A stretch of 64,000 nt of DNA from Lachnospiraceae bacterium (GCA_017526985.1 JAFXQR010000179.1:62001-126000), one strand, 5' to 3'; shown: positions 50,096 through 58,053, numbered from the stretch's first letter. Notes: generated by a model not told the origin, from the sequence alone. Numbers and translations: made by a program.

Positions 50096-50767
50096 TTAAT
50101 CTTTCGTATACACTTCGTTGGCAAAGAGATCACGGTAATCTTCTGCAGATCCGGGGATTTCTCTACTATGTCCTTCATCCTTCTTTCCAAAGACGATATC
50201 GCCGTCTCTGTCAGCAAAACGATGGTACAGATTTGTATACGGCGCCATATAGTTTTCTACCTCATCCTTTTTCTTTTCGATCTCATTTTCCGCTTTCTTA
50301 ATAAATCCGGAAGTTATACGGGCGGTCAGATCGTTAAAAAACTGGACATAGTTATCTTTGTTCAGATCACTATCGTTAACAAACTCGTTAATGTCTTCCT
50401 GTGAATTGGAAAATTCGTCAAGGGGGATACGATGGCTTCCCCTTTGATAAATAAGCTGTTTTGAATACGGATTGACATTCCATTGTTTTTCTTTCTGATC
50501 AAAATTCCGCTCCTGCTTAAACAGGATCTCGTACGACCAGGTTTTTCCTATAGGAATAGAAACAGATACACCCGTTGTCAGAAGATTTCGGCTTGACAGG
50601 CTTTCAAATAACTCGGCAGCCTGCTTTCCCGCAGCAAGGAAATCTTTAAACAGCTGAAGACCGAAATCTTTCGCCTTTGGTACCACCTCTTCTGCAGTCT
50701 GTATTCTTTTCTCCAGGTAGTCCGCCTGTGTCATCAGTTGATCGATTTTGCTTTGCAGATCGTCCAT
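50096..50767 (-). CDS. Hypothetical protein with coiled-coil ends
   Basis: 223 aa after AAGGAGAACAAAG. N-terminal coiled coil (LQSKIDQLMTQADYLEKRIQ), a middle part with TTGVSVSIPIGKTWSYEILF, then a second charged helix (KKAENEIEKKKDEVENYM). Not recognised. Confidence 0.55.
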   Translation of the reverse strand: MDDLQSKIDQLMTQADYLEKRIQTAEEVVPKAKDFGLQLFKDFLAAGKQAAELFESLSSRNLLTTGVSVSIPIGKTWSYEILFKQERNFDQKEKQWNVNPYSKQLIYQRGSHRIPLDEFSNSQEDINEFVNDSDLNKDNYVQFFNDLTARITSGFIKKAENEIEKKKDEVENYMAPYTNLYHRFADRDGDIVFGKKDEGHSREIPGSAEDYRDLFANEVYTKD

Positions 50768-50813
50768 CTTTGTTCTCCTTTTTTACGCTACTCAGGGTCT
50801 ATATCATCGCCCT

Positions 50814-50984
50814 TTACTCTTTCTCCTGGATTTTCTCGGATGCTCTATCAATCTCTTTTAAGGTCTCTGTCAGACCTTTGTATGCTTCCATAGCATGCTT
50901 GGAATTATCAAACTTGATCGTAAAACCATCCTTGTTCAGCTGAATATCTGTATAATTCTTGAAGATTGTTTCCATATCTGTCAT
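50814..50984 (-). CDS. Small acidic protein (56 aa)
   Basis: MTDMETIFKNYTDIQLNKDG and onward, ending SEKIQEKE. Start overlaps the previous stop (AGATGA) with GGAGGAGATGCAG as binding site. One beta-helix unit (FTIKFDNSKHAMEAYKGL). Coding is well supported by coupling; function unknown. Confidence 0.6.
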   Translation of the reverse strand: MTDMETIFKNYTDIQLNKDGFTIKFDNSKHAMEAYKGLTETLKEIDRASEKIQEKE

Positions 50985-51496
50985 CTCTGCATCTCCTCCT
51001 TCTCTAAACGCTCCGGATTGATCTGGTGGAGCTTCGGATTGTTGAGCCCCATAAATTCTTTTACGAACTGTTCCAGCTCCGGATAATCCCCGTTATGCCG
51101 GCTGTGGCGATAATCATCGACGCCATACTGGATCGTAAAGCTGAATCCAAAATCCGCTTCATTCTTTGTAACATACAATGCTTTTGCAGCATCACCCAGA
51201 TGGCTGCGCACGCAGTTCATCAGCTCTTCAATACTCTCCAGGCAGTCGTTGCCTTTCTTATATAAAGTTCCGTTTACTTCGCCATCCCGGATCAGCACAT
51301 CAAAATCATATTTTGTGTCGATCGCTGTACGAACCAGTACGATCGAATCCGAGATCTGCTCCGTTTCGGTATCTTCTGTGATAAAATCCGGGAAATCCCG
51401 CAGAGCTTCCTTTATCTCTTCTGCAGACCTCTCTGTCTCCAGGTAGAATTCAAAGCCATCTTCTGCGCATACATTGACATTATAATCTTTCTCCAA
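50981..51496 (-). CDS. Hypothetical protein, likely TTG start
   Basis: 171 aa from TTG 51496, eight bases after GAGAGGAGG; a GTG nine bases upstream lies too close to that site. Contains EDGFEFYLETERSAEEIKEA and FGFSFTIQYGVDDYRHS. Ends LEKEEMQR, whose codons hold the next gene's binding site. A leader hairpin covers the region before the site. Not recognised. Confidence 0.55.
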   Translation of the reverse strand: MEKDYNVNVCAEDGFEFYLETERSAEEIKEALRDFPDFITEDTETEQISDSIVLVRTAIDTKYDFDVLIRDGEVNGTLYKKGNDCLESIEELMNCVRSHLGDAAKALYVTKNEADFGFSFTIQYGVDDYRHSRHNGDYPELEQFVKEFMGLNNPKLHQINPERLEKEEMQR

Positions 51497-51514
51497 AACA
51501 GTCACCTCCTCTCC

Positions 51515-51539
51515 GATGGACGCCGCAAAGCAGCCATCC
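51515..51539 (-). repeat. Single leader hairpin of the array family
   Basis: Minus strand GGATGGCTGC-TTT-GCGGCGTCCATC: outer GATGG/CCATC, inner GCTGC/GCGGC; ends two bases before the GGAGAGGAGG site. Confidence 0.65.
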
Positions 51540-51549
51540 TTTACTTTCT

Positions 51550-51562
51550 TATATGAAAAATA
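51550..51562 (-). promoter_or_regulatory. TATTTTTCATATA promoter-like motif, copy 23
   Basis: Exact consensus, minus strand, 53 bases before the start at 51496. Confidence 0.7.
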
Positions 51563-51572
51563 AAATAAGAAA

Positions 51573-51605
51573 CAAAAAAAAGCAGAGGTGGTTGTGCCAC
51601 CTCCG
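51573..51605 (-). terminator. Intrinsic terminator
   Basis: GAGGTGG/CCACCTC stem and a seven- to eight-base T-run, minus strand, after the VWA lipoprotein gene. Confidence 0.85.
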
Positions 51606-51619
51606 CCGCATTTGTATTT

Positions 51620-53284
51620 TTACAGGTTCACATTGAACAAGTTTCGCAGCTGATTCACAATATCATCAGACCCTGCTTTGATCGTTGCCGCCTCATTGAT
51701 GCCGGAAAGCTTCTCCAGGTCGCCGGTATTCTTATAGTTGTATGCAATACTGTAGACCGGAATATGCAGGCCGCCAACAATTCCGGAGATGCGGTTTAAG
51801 CTGAAACCTTCATTCTGATCACCATCGGTCAGCACAAAGATCATCGGTTTGCCATCCGGGACTTCTGCCAGCTTCTCTTCGATCATATTCATACCGACCA
51901 GTATCGCATCATAGGTAGCGGTTGCCCCGCTCGCCGACAGACCTTTCACTTCGCCGGCGAAATATGCTCTCTGTTCATCGTTAAACTCACCGATCGGCAG
52001 GTTGACCTTTACATTGTTTGAGTAGCTGACCAGGCCAATATAATGCTCCGAACCGATATATGCGGAAGACGCCAGCAAAGACTCTTTTAAAGCATTTAAG
52101 GGCTGTCCATCCATCGATCCGGATACATCGGCGATAAATACTGCCACCACCGGCCGGCCACCATTCTTATTCTGTTTCCAGATCGATTGCGCCGCCAGAT
52201 AATCCGTACCGGTCATTCCGGTATCCTGCCCTATATAGTCGTCATGACGATTAAACCCTTTTTCGGTAGCCAGCTTCTGATTGTCGGCATTCTTACAGTA
52301 ATCTACGAACATCTGTGCAGCTTCTTTTTCATCCGCTGTATCCCAGTCGAATACATAGACCGGATGATCATGCCGGATCCCTGCCGGGATATATTCATAG
52401 TTCTTCAGCTCCGGCGTATTGATATATGCCTGCTCCTCCATACACATTGCCGAGATCAGGCCCTTCTTTGCCGAGTTACGGAGTACCGCCGTGTTATACG
52501 CGACCGGCGGTGCCGTCTTCTGGTATTCGATCAGAGCGTTGCTCGCTGTATCGGAAAGCGGGTCATTTGCGTCAAAAGAAGTCAGCATCGCACACAGAAT
52601 ATTCAGTCCGGTCGATGATGTATACGGGTTTGTATAGGCAAATTTCAGATCCCCGGCATTTGCCGCTGTCAACACATTTGCCATCGTCGCTTCGCCGTAT
52701 TTTGATACAAAGTCCTGGTACACATCCTGTTTGATCAAAAGTCCGGCAGTATTCCCAGCGATACGGTCTTCGATCTTTTCGATCCCGACACCGCTTGCTT
52801 CCAGCATCTTACCCCAGGCGTAATTGGACGGGATAAAGACTTCCGGCTCGTAAGCCCCGGCATTGATATAAGTTACCACTTCACCGGATGTGATCTTACG
52901 GACAGATACCGAAACGCTTTTGCCGCCAACCGTATAACCTTCCCGGTTAAAGTTCTTGGCGACCACATTCAACCAATCATCCGGAGCATCCGCAGATAAC
53001 TCGGTTGCTGCAGCGATCTCGATGTCGATCTGCCCGTTTCCGTCTTCCGTGATCGGAAAAGTATCCAGATCCGCCAGCGCTACGGACTCATCTGCGTCAA
53101 AATAGATATCCATTGTCGGGTTTGCTGTCGTGGAGACATCCACCTTTTTAAGCAGGGACGCCATTTCTGTTTTCGCATCCGCCTCGCTCATTGTCGGGGT
53201 TCCTTCGGTATAGACATCCCCGGTACTGCAGCCGGAAAGAAGCATTACCGCTGCTAAAAACACACCAACAAATTTCTTCTTCAT
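51620..53284 (-). CDS. Lipoprotein with solute-binding-like and von Willebrand factor A domains
   Basis: 554 aa after ACAGGAGGAGAATT. Signal peptide with lipobox AVMLLSGCS (Cys 19). Residues about 80-350 resemble a type 2 periplasmic binding protein (VVAKNFNREGYTVGG; VFIPSNYAWGKML; PAGIRHDHPVYVFDWD). From about 375 to the end is a VWA domain with an intact MIDAS site (DVSGSMDG, later Thr, and LTDGDQNEG). It should sit on the outer membrane face and bind ligands through a metal ion. Shares an operon with 53314. Confidence 0.85.
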   Translation of the reverse strand: MKKKFVGVFLAAVMLLSGCSTGDVYTEGTPTMSEADAKTEMASLLKKVDVSTTANPTMDIYFDADESVALADLDTFPITEDGNGQIDIEIAAATELSADAPDDWLNVVAKNFNREGYTVGGKSVSVSVRKITSGEVVTYINAGAYEPEVFIPSNYAWGKMLEASGVGIEKIEDRIAGNTAGLLIKQDVYQDFVSKYGEATMANVLTAANAGDLKFAYTNPYTSSTGLNILCAMLTSFDANDPLSDTASNALIEYQKTAPPVAYNTAVLRNSAKKGLISAMCMEEQAYINTPELKNYEYIPAGIRHDHPVYVFDWDTADEKEAAQMFVDYCKNADNQKLATEKGFNRHDDYIGQDTGMTGTDYLAAQSIWKQNKNGGRPVVAVFIADVSGSMDGQPLNALKESLLASSAYIGSEHYIGLVSYSNNVKVNLPIGEFNDEQRAYFAGEVKGLSASGATATYDAILVGMNMIEEKLAEVPDGKPMIFVLTDGDQNEGFSLNRISGIVGGLHIPVYSIAYNYKNTGDLEKLSGINEAATIKAGSDDIVNQLRNLFNVNL

Positions 53285-53313
53285 AATTCTCCTCCTGTTT
53301 TATTGTTCTTTTT

Positions 53314-53625
53314 TTAACCAAGGTCAAACTGTGACTCATCCATAAATTCCGGAAGTTTTCCGATCTTCGTGAGTTCTTCAATCAGCGCCTGCTGACCCTC
53401 TTCATCGTCCATCAGCTCGTAGATCAGATCGTCTTTTTCTCTTGCGTACCAGCCTTCTACAAATCCCGGATCGATTGGCGTCATATAGACCAGTGGAATA
53501 CCGGCTTCCATCACACGCTCTTCGCCAGTCTGGGAGTCGATGCCTTTTTCACCTTCTTTGGTAACCGGAATGATATTATTTTTGATCGCCGCTTCTACCA
53601 AAAGTTTTGCGTTCCAAAAGATCAT
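53314..53625 (-). CDS. Hypothetical protein
   Basis: 103 aa from ATG 53625 (MIFWNAKLLVEAAIKNN) after AAGGAGGTGTAT. Mixed fold with PLVYMTPIDPGFVEGWYARE; ends DESQFDLG. Precedes the VWA lipoprotein by 29 bases. Not recognised. Confidence 0.55.
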   Translation of the reverse strand: MIFWNAKLLVEAAIKNNIIPVTKEGEKGIDSQTGEERVMEAGIPLVYMTPIDPGFVEGWYAREKDDLIYELMDDEEGQQALIEELTKIGKLPEFMDESQFDLG

Positions 53626-53640
53626 ATACACCTCCTTTTT

Positions 53641-53781
53641 CTACGATATATGAGAAAAAATATTCCACCCGATATCCTGCGTGATCTGGTACAGTTGTTC
53701 AAAGCATTCTTCCAGCATCTGATGGGCAGCACATCTCGAATGTATCGTCATCGTGATATACCTCTACGCCGGTAATGTCAT
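53641..53781 (-). pseudogene. Decayed gene fragment
   Basis: An ATG overlapping the previous gene's stop opens a frame of only five codons. Adjacent frames encode protein-like stretches, YYDITGVEVYHDDDTFEMCC and, after a shift, HQMLEECFEQLYQITQDIG to TAG, which runs into the promoter-like motif. Best read as a short gene broken by frameshifts. Confidence 0.4.
53647..53659 (-). promoter_or_regulatory. TATTTTTCATATA promoter-like motif, copy 24
   Basis: Variant TTTTTCTCATATA, minus strand, 21 bases before ATG 53625; no terminator between it and the decayed gene. Confidence 0.55.
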
Positions 53782-54662
53782 AATATGCTATCCTTCCGGA
53801 TTGTATTTAACAGAGTATCTTTGTAGCTCTCCAGCAGTCTGGTGTCTGCTTTCCCGCCCTGATCATTTAAGAACTCTGTCATGGCGTAGATAAAATCTCT
53901 GGTCTGCTCCAGAAGTCCTTTGTTCTCGCCAATGCATTTGGTTAGCTTCTCTTCCATTCCTGCTTTTCCGGTGGCGTCGGTATCTGCGACCATCATAAAA
54001 TTGACTACGCTGCGCACATTACGACACATATACTGCTCCACCTGGTTGATCACATCTTCGGTATCGCCAAGCGTATTGACTCCGTTATCCATCAGCAGTT
54101 TGTGAAACCGCTCCTGGTAGCTATCCATCTTATCAAACTGTGCGATAAGTTCATCGATCGCAGGTCCGAATACCGCCCATGAATAAGATTTCTGATCTTG
54201 CAACTCTCTGCGGAGATCCTGCGGGTCGATATCTTTATTTACGGACAGTCTGGCCTGCTTCTGCGCCTCGATCTCTTTCTGCTCATCAATAATCCGAAGA
54301 TCCTGCTCTCCTAACCACTCCTGCTTGCGTTTTCCGGCAAAATACAGAAAAGTGTAAACAGTTGTGGCTACCGAAGATCCGGCACTTAAAACGCCGGTCA
54401 TCATCATCACATTCCGAAACGCCCGAACTCCGTGGTACATAATGATGTTGTCTTTGGACATAATGGTGAGGACCGTGCCAAACAGGCCGGCCAGTGTTAT
54501 GATCAGAGGAGTTGTATTATATCTCTTTTGCATAGCTTGCTCCCTTTTTCTATGTTCTTTTTCGCGTGCGGACAGCATCGCATTATATTGTAACTCCTGT
54601 AGTTCTTCTGCACCAAATGGATCTTCCCCGTAGTAATCCAACGTGCTCTTAAAAAGGCTCAT
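53778..54662 (-). CDS. Membrane protein with two central transmembrane helices
   Basis: 294 aa. Two hydrophobic segments near residues 48-110 (PLIITLAGLFGTVLTIM; MMTGVLSAGSSVATTVYTFL) are flanked by an acidic N-terminus and a long cytoplasmic-type helical C-terminus (RRELQDQKSYSWAVFG; VEQYMCRNVRSVVNFMM). Ends RKDSIL. First gene behind the motif at 54694. Not recognised. Confidence 0.65.
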   Translation of the reverse strand: MSLFKSTLDYYGEDPFGAEELQELQYNAMLSAREKEHRKREQAMQKRYNTTPLIITLAGLFGTVLTIMSKDNIIMYHGVRAFRNVMMMTGVLSAGSSVATTVYTFLYFAGKRKQEWLGEQDLRIIDEQKEIEAQKQARLSVNKDIDPQDLRRELQDQKSYSWAVFGPAIDELIAQFDKMDSYQERFHKLLMDNGVNTLGDTEDVINQVEQYMCRNVRSVVNFMMVADTDATGKAGMEEKLTKCIGENKGLLEQTRDFIYAMTEFLNDQGGKADTRLLESYKDTLLNTIRKDSIL

Positions 54663-54693
54663 ATTGCGACTCCCAAACTATCTTTTATTTCTA

Positions 54694-54706
54694 TATATGA
54701 GAAATA
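54694..54706 (-). promoter_or_regulatory. TATTTTTCATATA promoter-like motif, copy 25
   Basis: Variant TATTTCTCATATA, minus strand, 31 bases before ATG 54662, below the terminator at 54726. Confidence 0.6.
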
Positions 54707-54725
54707 TTATTTTACTGAGTATAAG

Positions 54726-54752
54726 AAAACACCCCGGGTCACCCCGGAGTGT
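54726..54752 (-). terminator. Intrinsic terminator overlapping a gene end
   Basis: CACTCCGGGG/CCCGGGGTG stem and TTTT, minus strand; the stem includes the last codons of 54739-55152. Confidence 0.75.
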
Positions 54753-55152
54753 CTGTCTTTGTGTAGAAGGAAACGGACAGCTCCCGATCCGAATCGGCCG
54801 TAACCTTTACGGTATCGTAGATCCAGGTATTGTGCCATTCGCAGATGTATCTGGTATTGCCGTTCTCGCAAAGATATTTCACATTCTTGCGATTAAAAGT
54901 GCCGTTCTTCTTGCGGGGCCAGGACCTCACGATCGCCCTCAGACGGTCTTCGTCCAGCTCTTTGATCTCTGCGATGAAATCATCACGGTTTTTGTTGAAC
55001 TGCTCTTCGGTCAGCGCCGCATCACCCATCTCCGGGCTCTCTCCATAGGCGAAAAAAGTATCCTTCTCATACTCATCGCTCTGTGCCTGACGGATCAGAT
55101 CATCAATATCAGCACTGATAAAAAAGCTGTTTACTTCGATCACTGTACTCAT
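54739..55152 (-). CDS. Hypothetical protein behind Sir2
   Basis: 137 aa; ATG overlaps the Sir2 stop in GAGGATGATATATGA. Contains LRAIVRSWPRKKNGTFNRKN and a Cys/Trp segment (YLCENGNTRYICEWHNTWIY) followed by strands, ending KTDTPG. Not recognised; co-translation with Sir2 suggests a functional link. Confidence 0.6.
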   Translation of the reverse strand: MSTVIEVNSFFISADIDDLIRQAQSDEYEKDTFFAYGESPEMGDAALTEEQFNKNRDDFIAEIKELDEDRLRAIVRSWPRKKNGTFNRKNVKYLCENGNTRYICEWHNTWIYDTVKVTADSDRELSVSFYTKTDTPG

Positions 55153-55937
55153 ATATCATCCTCCATTTCTTTCAGCTTTCCGAAGATCTCATTCATATCT
55201 TCATGGAAAACCACGTCAGCCCATTGATCATACTTAGTCGGCTGTTCGTTGATGATCACCATGTTTTCCCCGTTGTATTCACTGACCAGTCCGGCTGCCG
55301 GCTCTACCGTGAGCGATGTACCGCATACGATCAGAAGATCTGCCTTCCAAATCGCCTCTTTTGCACCTCTAAACTGATCCGGCGGCAAAGGCTCTCCATA
55401 CAACACCACATTCGGCCGAACCATACCTCCGCAGGCGCATCTTGGGATCGGATCCGTATCATCAAAGATGTAATCCTTGCCCCAGACCTTACCACAGCTG
55501 CAGCAGTGGTTCTTTGCGATGGTCCCGTGGATCTTAAACAGCTTCATCGTACCGGCAGCCTCGTGCAGCATATCGATATTTTGTGTGACTACCGCTTCCA
55601 TCTTTCCCTGCTTTTCCAGTTTTGCCAGGTACTTGTGGACGGCGTTTGGCTTATAGCTGCGCACATCCATAACTGCACGGTAAAAAGTGTAGAAAAGTTC
55701 CGGCTGGGTATACAGGCACTTATGAGAGAGCATATATTCCGGCTCTACCTCACCGTATTCTTCCGGCATATTATAGTACAGCCCGTTCTTACTGCGAAAA
55801 TCCGGGATCCCGCTGCCGGTCGATACCCCGGCGCCGCCAAAGAACACAATGCGCTGCGCACCGGCGATCAGCTCCTTTAGCTTCTCATACCGCAGGGAAA
55901 ACGGTTCAGATGCAGTTAAAAATTCATATTCGCTCAT
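55149..55937 (-). CDS. Sir2-family NAD-dependent protein deacylase
   Basis: 262 aa, full length for the family. NAD-binding GGAGVSTGSGIPDFRSKNG, TQNIDMLHEAAG, catalytic His in KIHGTIAKN (about 135), zinc ligands CCSCG...CACGG, then PNVVLYGEPLP and CGTSLTVEPAAG. All key residues are present, so deacylase activity is likely, releasing nicotinamide and acyl-ADP-ribose. Coupled by ATGA to a DUF262-like gene upstream and a hypothetical gene downstream. In mobile elements Sir2 can also act in defence, but this is the short canonical type. Confidence 0.92.
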   Translation of the reverse strand: MSEYEFLTASEPFSLRYEKLKELIAGAQRIVFFGGAGVSTGSGIPDFRSKNGLYYNMPEEYGEVEPEYMLSHKCLYTQPELFYTFYRAVMDVRSYKPNAVHKYLAKLEKQGKMEAVVTQNIDMLHEAAGTMKLFKIHGTIAKNHCCSCGKVWGKDYIFDDTDPIPRCACGGMVRPNVVLYGEPLPPDQFRGAKEAIWKADLLIVCGTSLTVEPAAGLVSEYNGENMVIINEQPTKYDQWADVVFHEDMNEIFGKLKEMEDDI

Positions 55938-56488
55938 AAGTCCTTCTCCTCATCTTTTACGATAGTCTCTTCTTCCAGCAGTGCTTTTACACGGTCAATT
56001 TCACTGGTTGGATGTGGTGTACCGCCGGTATTCATATCGATATACCATTGCAATACCTCTGCCTTACTTTTCAGATTGTTCACCACAAGGTCAACATGTA
56101 CTTTATTGCGAAACCAGAGCGGATCTTTATAGTCTTTAAAATAAGTCCCAAATACCGGAATCTCATTACTCATAAAGCGTTCGATCGCCGTAATACGCTG
56201 CAGGCCGTCTACGCAGACAAAATCGTGATATTCATCCTTATTCACATCAAACCCCATCCAGTTGGGATCGTTGAAATACAGTTCTCTTCCGCTGCGTCCG
56301 CCACGGATCACATATTCCAGCCAGGCGATCTGCTGCTCTTTTGTCCAGACATGTCCACGCTGGAAATCCGGGTTTAGCTGCAGCCCATATTCCTGCTGCT
56401 CTTTGATCCATCGTATCAGATGTTCAAAGCTGACGCTGATCCGGTAATTACCGTCGTTGGTGAACTGTTTGATGTCTTTGAATTTCAT
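55934..56488 (-). CDS. DUF262 (ParB-like/GmrS N-terminal) domain protein
   Basis: 184 aa from ATG 56488; the ATG six bases earlier is too close to AAGGAGC. Motifs: LNPDFQRGHVWTKEQQIAWL and VCVDGLQRITAIERFM, the D-G-x-Q-R signature of DUF262 proteins, which bind nucleotides and occur in type IV restriction enzymes. Here the domain is short and alone, without the HNH partner. Tail DEEKDL overlaps the Sir2 start. Confidence 0.8.
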   Translation of the reverse strand: MKFKDIKQFTNDGNYRISVSFEHLIRWIKEQQEYGLQLNPDFQRGHVWTKEQQIAWLEYVIRGGRSGRELYFNDPNWMGFDVNKDEYHDFVCVDGLQRITAIERFMSNEIPVFGTYFKDYKDPLWFRNKVHVDLVVNNLKSKAEVLQWYIDMNTGGTPHPTSEIDRVKALLEEETIVKDEEKDL

Positions 56489-56499
56489 TTTCATGCTCC

Positions 56500-56814
56500 T
56501 TAAATCTGATGATCCCGAAAATTTTCCAGAAATGGTTTTAACTCATTTCGTACAAATTTTATCACATCCGGATATTTTTCAGGATCTCCATATTCTGTAT
56601 CCACGTAGATCTCCGGCATATATTCTCCTCTGCCTACGCTGGATAACATTCCCTGACAGTAAATCCTCGGATAGAAATCATGCTCTTGCAATGATACAAT
56701 GTAAAAGCGACGATCCTGGAAATCCGGCTTTACATTGATCGTGTAGTGCTTACTCTGATATACCTTGCGTCCTTTTATCAAAGAATTATTGATCTCTTTC
56801 TCGAACTCGATCAT
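56500..56814 (-). CDS. Small hypothetical protein
   Basis: 104 aa after ACGGAGAAAAAG. Beta-rich (KHYTINVKPDFQDRRFYIVS) with a C-terminal helix. First gene of the DUF262/Sir2 operon behind the motif at 56855. Not recognised. Confidence 0.55.
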   Translation of the reverse strand: MIEFEKEINNSLIKGRKVYQSKHYTINVKPDFQDRRFYIVSLQEHDFYPRIYCQGMLSSVGRGEYMPEIYVDTEYGDPEKYPDVIKFVRNELKPFLENFRDHQI

Positions 56815-56854
56815 CTTTTTCTCCGTTTTTAATGTGTTTGACCGCCGTTAGAGT

Positions 56855-56867
56855 TATATGAAAAATA
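56855..56867 (-). promoter_or_regulatory. TATTTTTCATATA promoter-like motif, copy 26
   Basis: Exact consensus, minus strand, 40 bases before ATG 56814, below the terminator at 56888. Confidence 0.7.
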
Positions 56868-56887
56868 TTATCTAACACTGACACTCA

Positions 56888-56922
56888 AAAAAGAGAAAGC
56901 CGGGGGACCCCGGCTGCTCTCT
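56888..56922 (-). terminator. Intrinsic terminator
   Basis: AGCCGGGG/CCCCGGCT stem extended by GAGAG/CTCTC, then a six-base T-run, minus strand. Confidence 0.85.
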
Positions 56923-57005
56923 AAAACGGATATTTATACTGTGTTTTATGCTCCTCATTGAACTGTTCCAGTTCTTTGCATTTTTTTTCTGTTGCCGGGT
57001 TCAAC
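56922..57005 (-). CDS. Possible 27-residue peptide with TTG start
   Basis: Frame NPATEKKCKELEQFNEEHKT and onward to PF, starting at TTG eight bases after GAGAGGTGA, which overlaps the previous stop. Charged and helical. Too short to name; supported by the binding site and by its place just before the terminator. Confidence 0.4.
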
Positions 57006-57010
57006 TTGGA

Positions 57011-57439
57011 TCACCTCTCGTATAGCTTGTACGTCGTTTCGACCTGTTTATCAAACCATTTTATGAAAGGCTCGAATTTCCGGTCCAGTGCATCTCTTGA
57101 CAGTTTCTCTTCCGAAAGCAGATATTGGATCACGACATTTTTTCCGGATGTTAATAACTTCGGAAGGATCGCTATATCCAACAGCATTGCTCCGTCATTA
57201 AACCACGCAACCTGTTCTTTGGGATTTTCCGACGAAAAGACACAAGCCTGCATATCCGGGATGTCACTTTTACGAAAGATCTGCCTTACTCCATAAGCAG
57301 CATAGAGATATTTTTGACTTTTTTCGTCGATATAGAACAGTTTCTTCGTCTCACGACACTTGATCTCATAGTGATCATCCGTGATTTTTCTTCTACACGC
57401 AGAGTATATAATTGTTTTTCTGACGTAAAAATGTAACAT
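57011..57439 (-). CDS. Hypothetical protein
   Basis: 142 aa after AAGAGGTAATAACA. N-terminal beta stretch with basic residues (HFYVRKTIIYSACRRKITDD), then helices (LLSEEKLSRDALDRKFEPF). No promoter-like motif precedes it; this is where the motif-bearing core gives way to phage-type genes. Not recognised. Confidence 0.5.
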   Translation of the reverse strand: MLHFYVRKTIIYSACRRKITDDHYEIKCRETKKLFYIDEKSQKYLYAAYGVRQIFRKSDIPDMQACVFSSENPKEQVAWFNDGAMLLDIAILPKLLTSGKNVVIQYLLSEEKLSRDALDRKFEPFIKWFDKQVETTYKLYER

Positions 57440-57453
57440 TGTTATTACCTCTT

Positions 57454-57837
57454 TTAATCACCATAAAATACGGATGTAATCACATAAAGATTTAATATTA
57501 CACCCACAATCATACCCGTAGATTCGAAAATCTCCAAAATATGAATTACAATCGGAGATATGTTGTACATACGCAATATAATCAAACAAAGGCAAATCAC
57601 ATCTATACAGAAAAACGGAATTGCTGACATAGGAACTCCCCACCTAGCAATTTCATTCCGCATTGTAAACCGACGGAGATGAAATATACATCCTACTGCA
57701 AGAAAGACTGCATCTATATATTCATTCAAAAAATAACCAGATATGAATGCAAAGGATATTAAGGATAAAATATATACTATCAACAGGTTTCTCTGGAAAT
57801 TGTTCTGCAATAATTTTTCTTTTATCTTTTGAAACAT
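57454..57837 (-). CDS. Small multi-pass membrane protein
   Basis: 127 aa. Three to four hydrophobic helices (LLIVYILSLISFAFISGYF; AVFLAVGCIFHL; IPFFCIDVICLCLIILRM; GMIVGVILNLYVITSVF). AT-rich, unlike the core. Binding site AAAGGAAT is weakly placed. Function unknown. Confidence 0.6.
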   Translation of the reverse strand: MFQKIKEKLLQNNFQRNLLIVYILSLISFAFISGYFLNEYIDAVFLAVGCIFHLRRFTMRNEIARWGVPMSAIPFFCIDVICLCLIILRMYNISPIVIHILEIFESTGMIVGVILNLYVITSVFYGD

Positions 57838-57912
57838 ATTTGATACATATTCCTTTTCTTGGTTTGTGTAATGTAATGGTTATTCTCTTCGGCATCTTCC
57901 GATGCTTTAGAG

Positions 57913-57985
57913 CAGGAGCAGTAGGATTCGAACCTACGAAATGCGGGAGTCAAATTCCCGTACCTTACCGCTTGGCGATACCCCT
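57913..57985 (-). tRNA. tRNA-Gln (anticodon TTG)
   Basis: 73-base cloverleaf. Acceptor arm AGGGGTA/TGCTCCT has two G-U pairs, the D-arm is GCC-AAGCGGTAA-GGT, the anticodon stem is CGGGA/TCCCG with loop ATTTGAC (anticodon TTG), and the T-arm is GTAGG-TTCGAAT-CCTAC. CCA is not encoded. Wobble pairs and location beside phage-type genes suggest an element-borne or divergent copy; it could also be a former attachment site. Confidence 0.8.
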
Positions 57986-58053
57986 AAACTGGAACTTCCG
58001 CCGTTTTCGCTGAAAGAGTTATCATCTTTTATTATTTCTGCAATATTTCTCAT
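57934..58053 (-). other. Short frame running into the tRNA
   Basis: ATG overlaps the previous frame's stop (AATGAG) and reads MRNIAEIIKDDNSFSENG, then through the tRNA 5' half (GVSPSGKVREFDS) to TAG. The first 20 codons look like a real gene start, so the tRNA or a recombination event may have replaced its 3' part. Confidence 0.4.
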
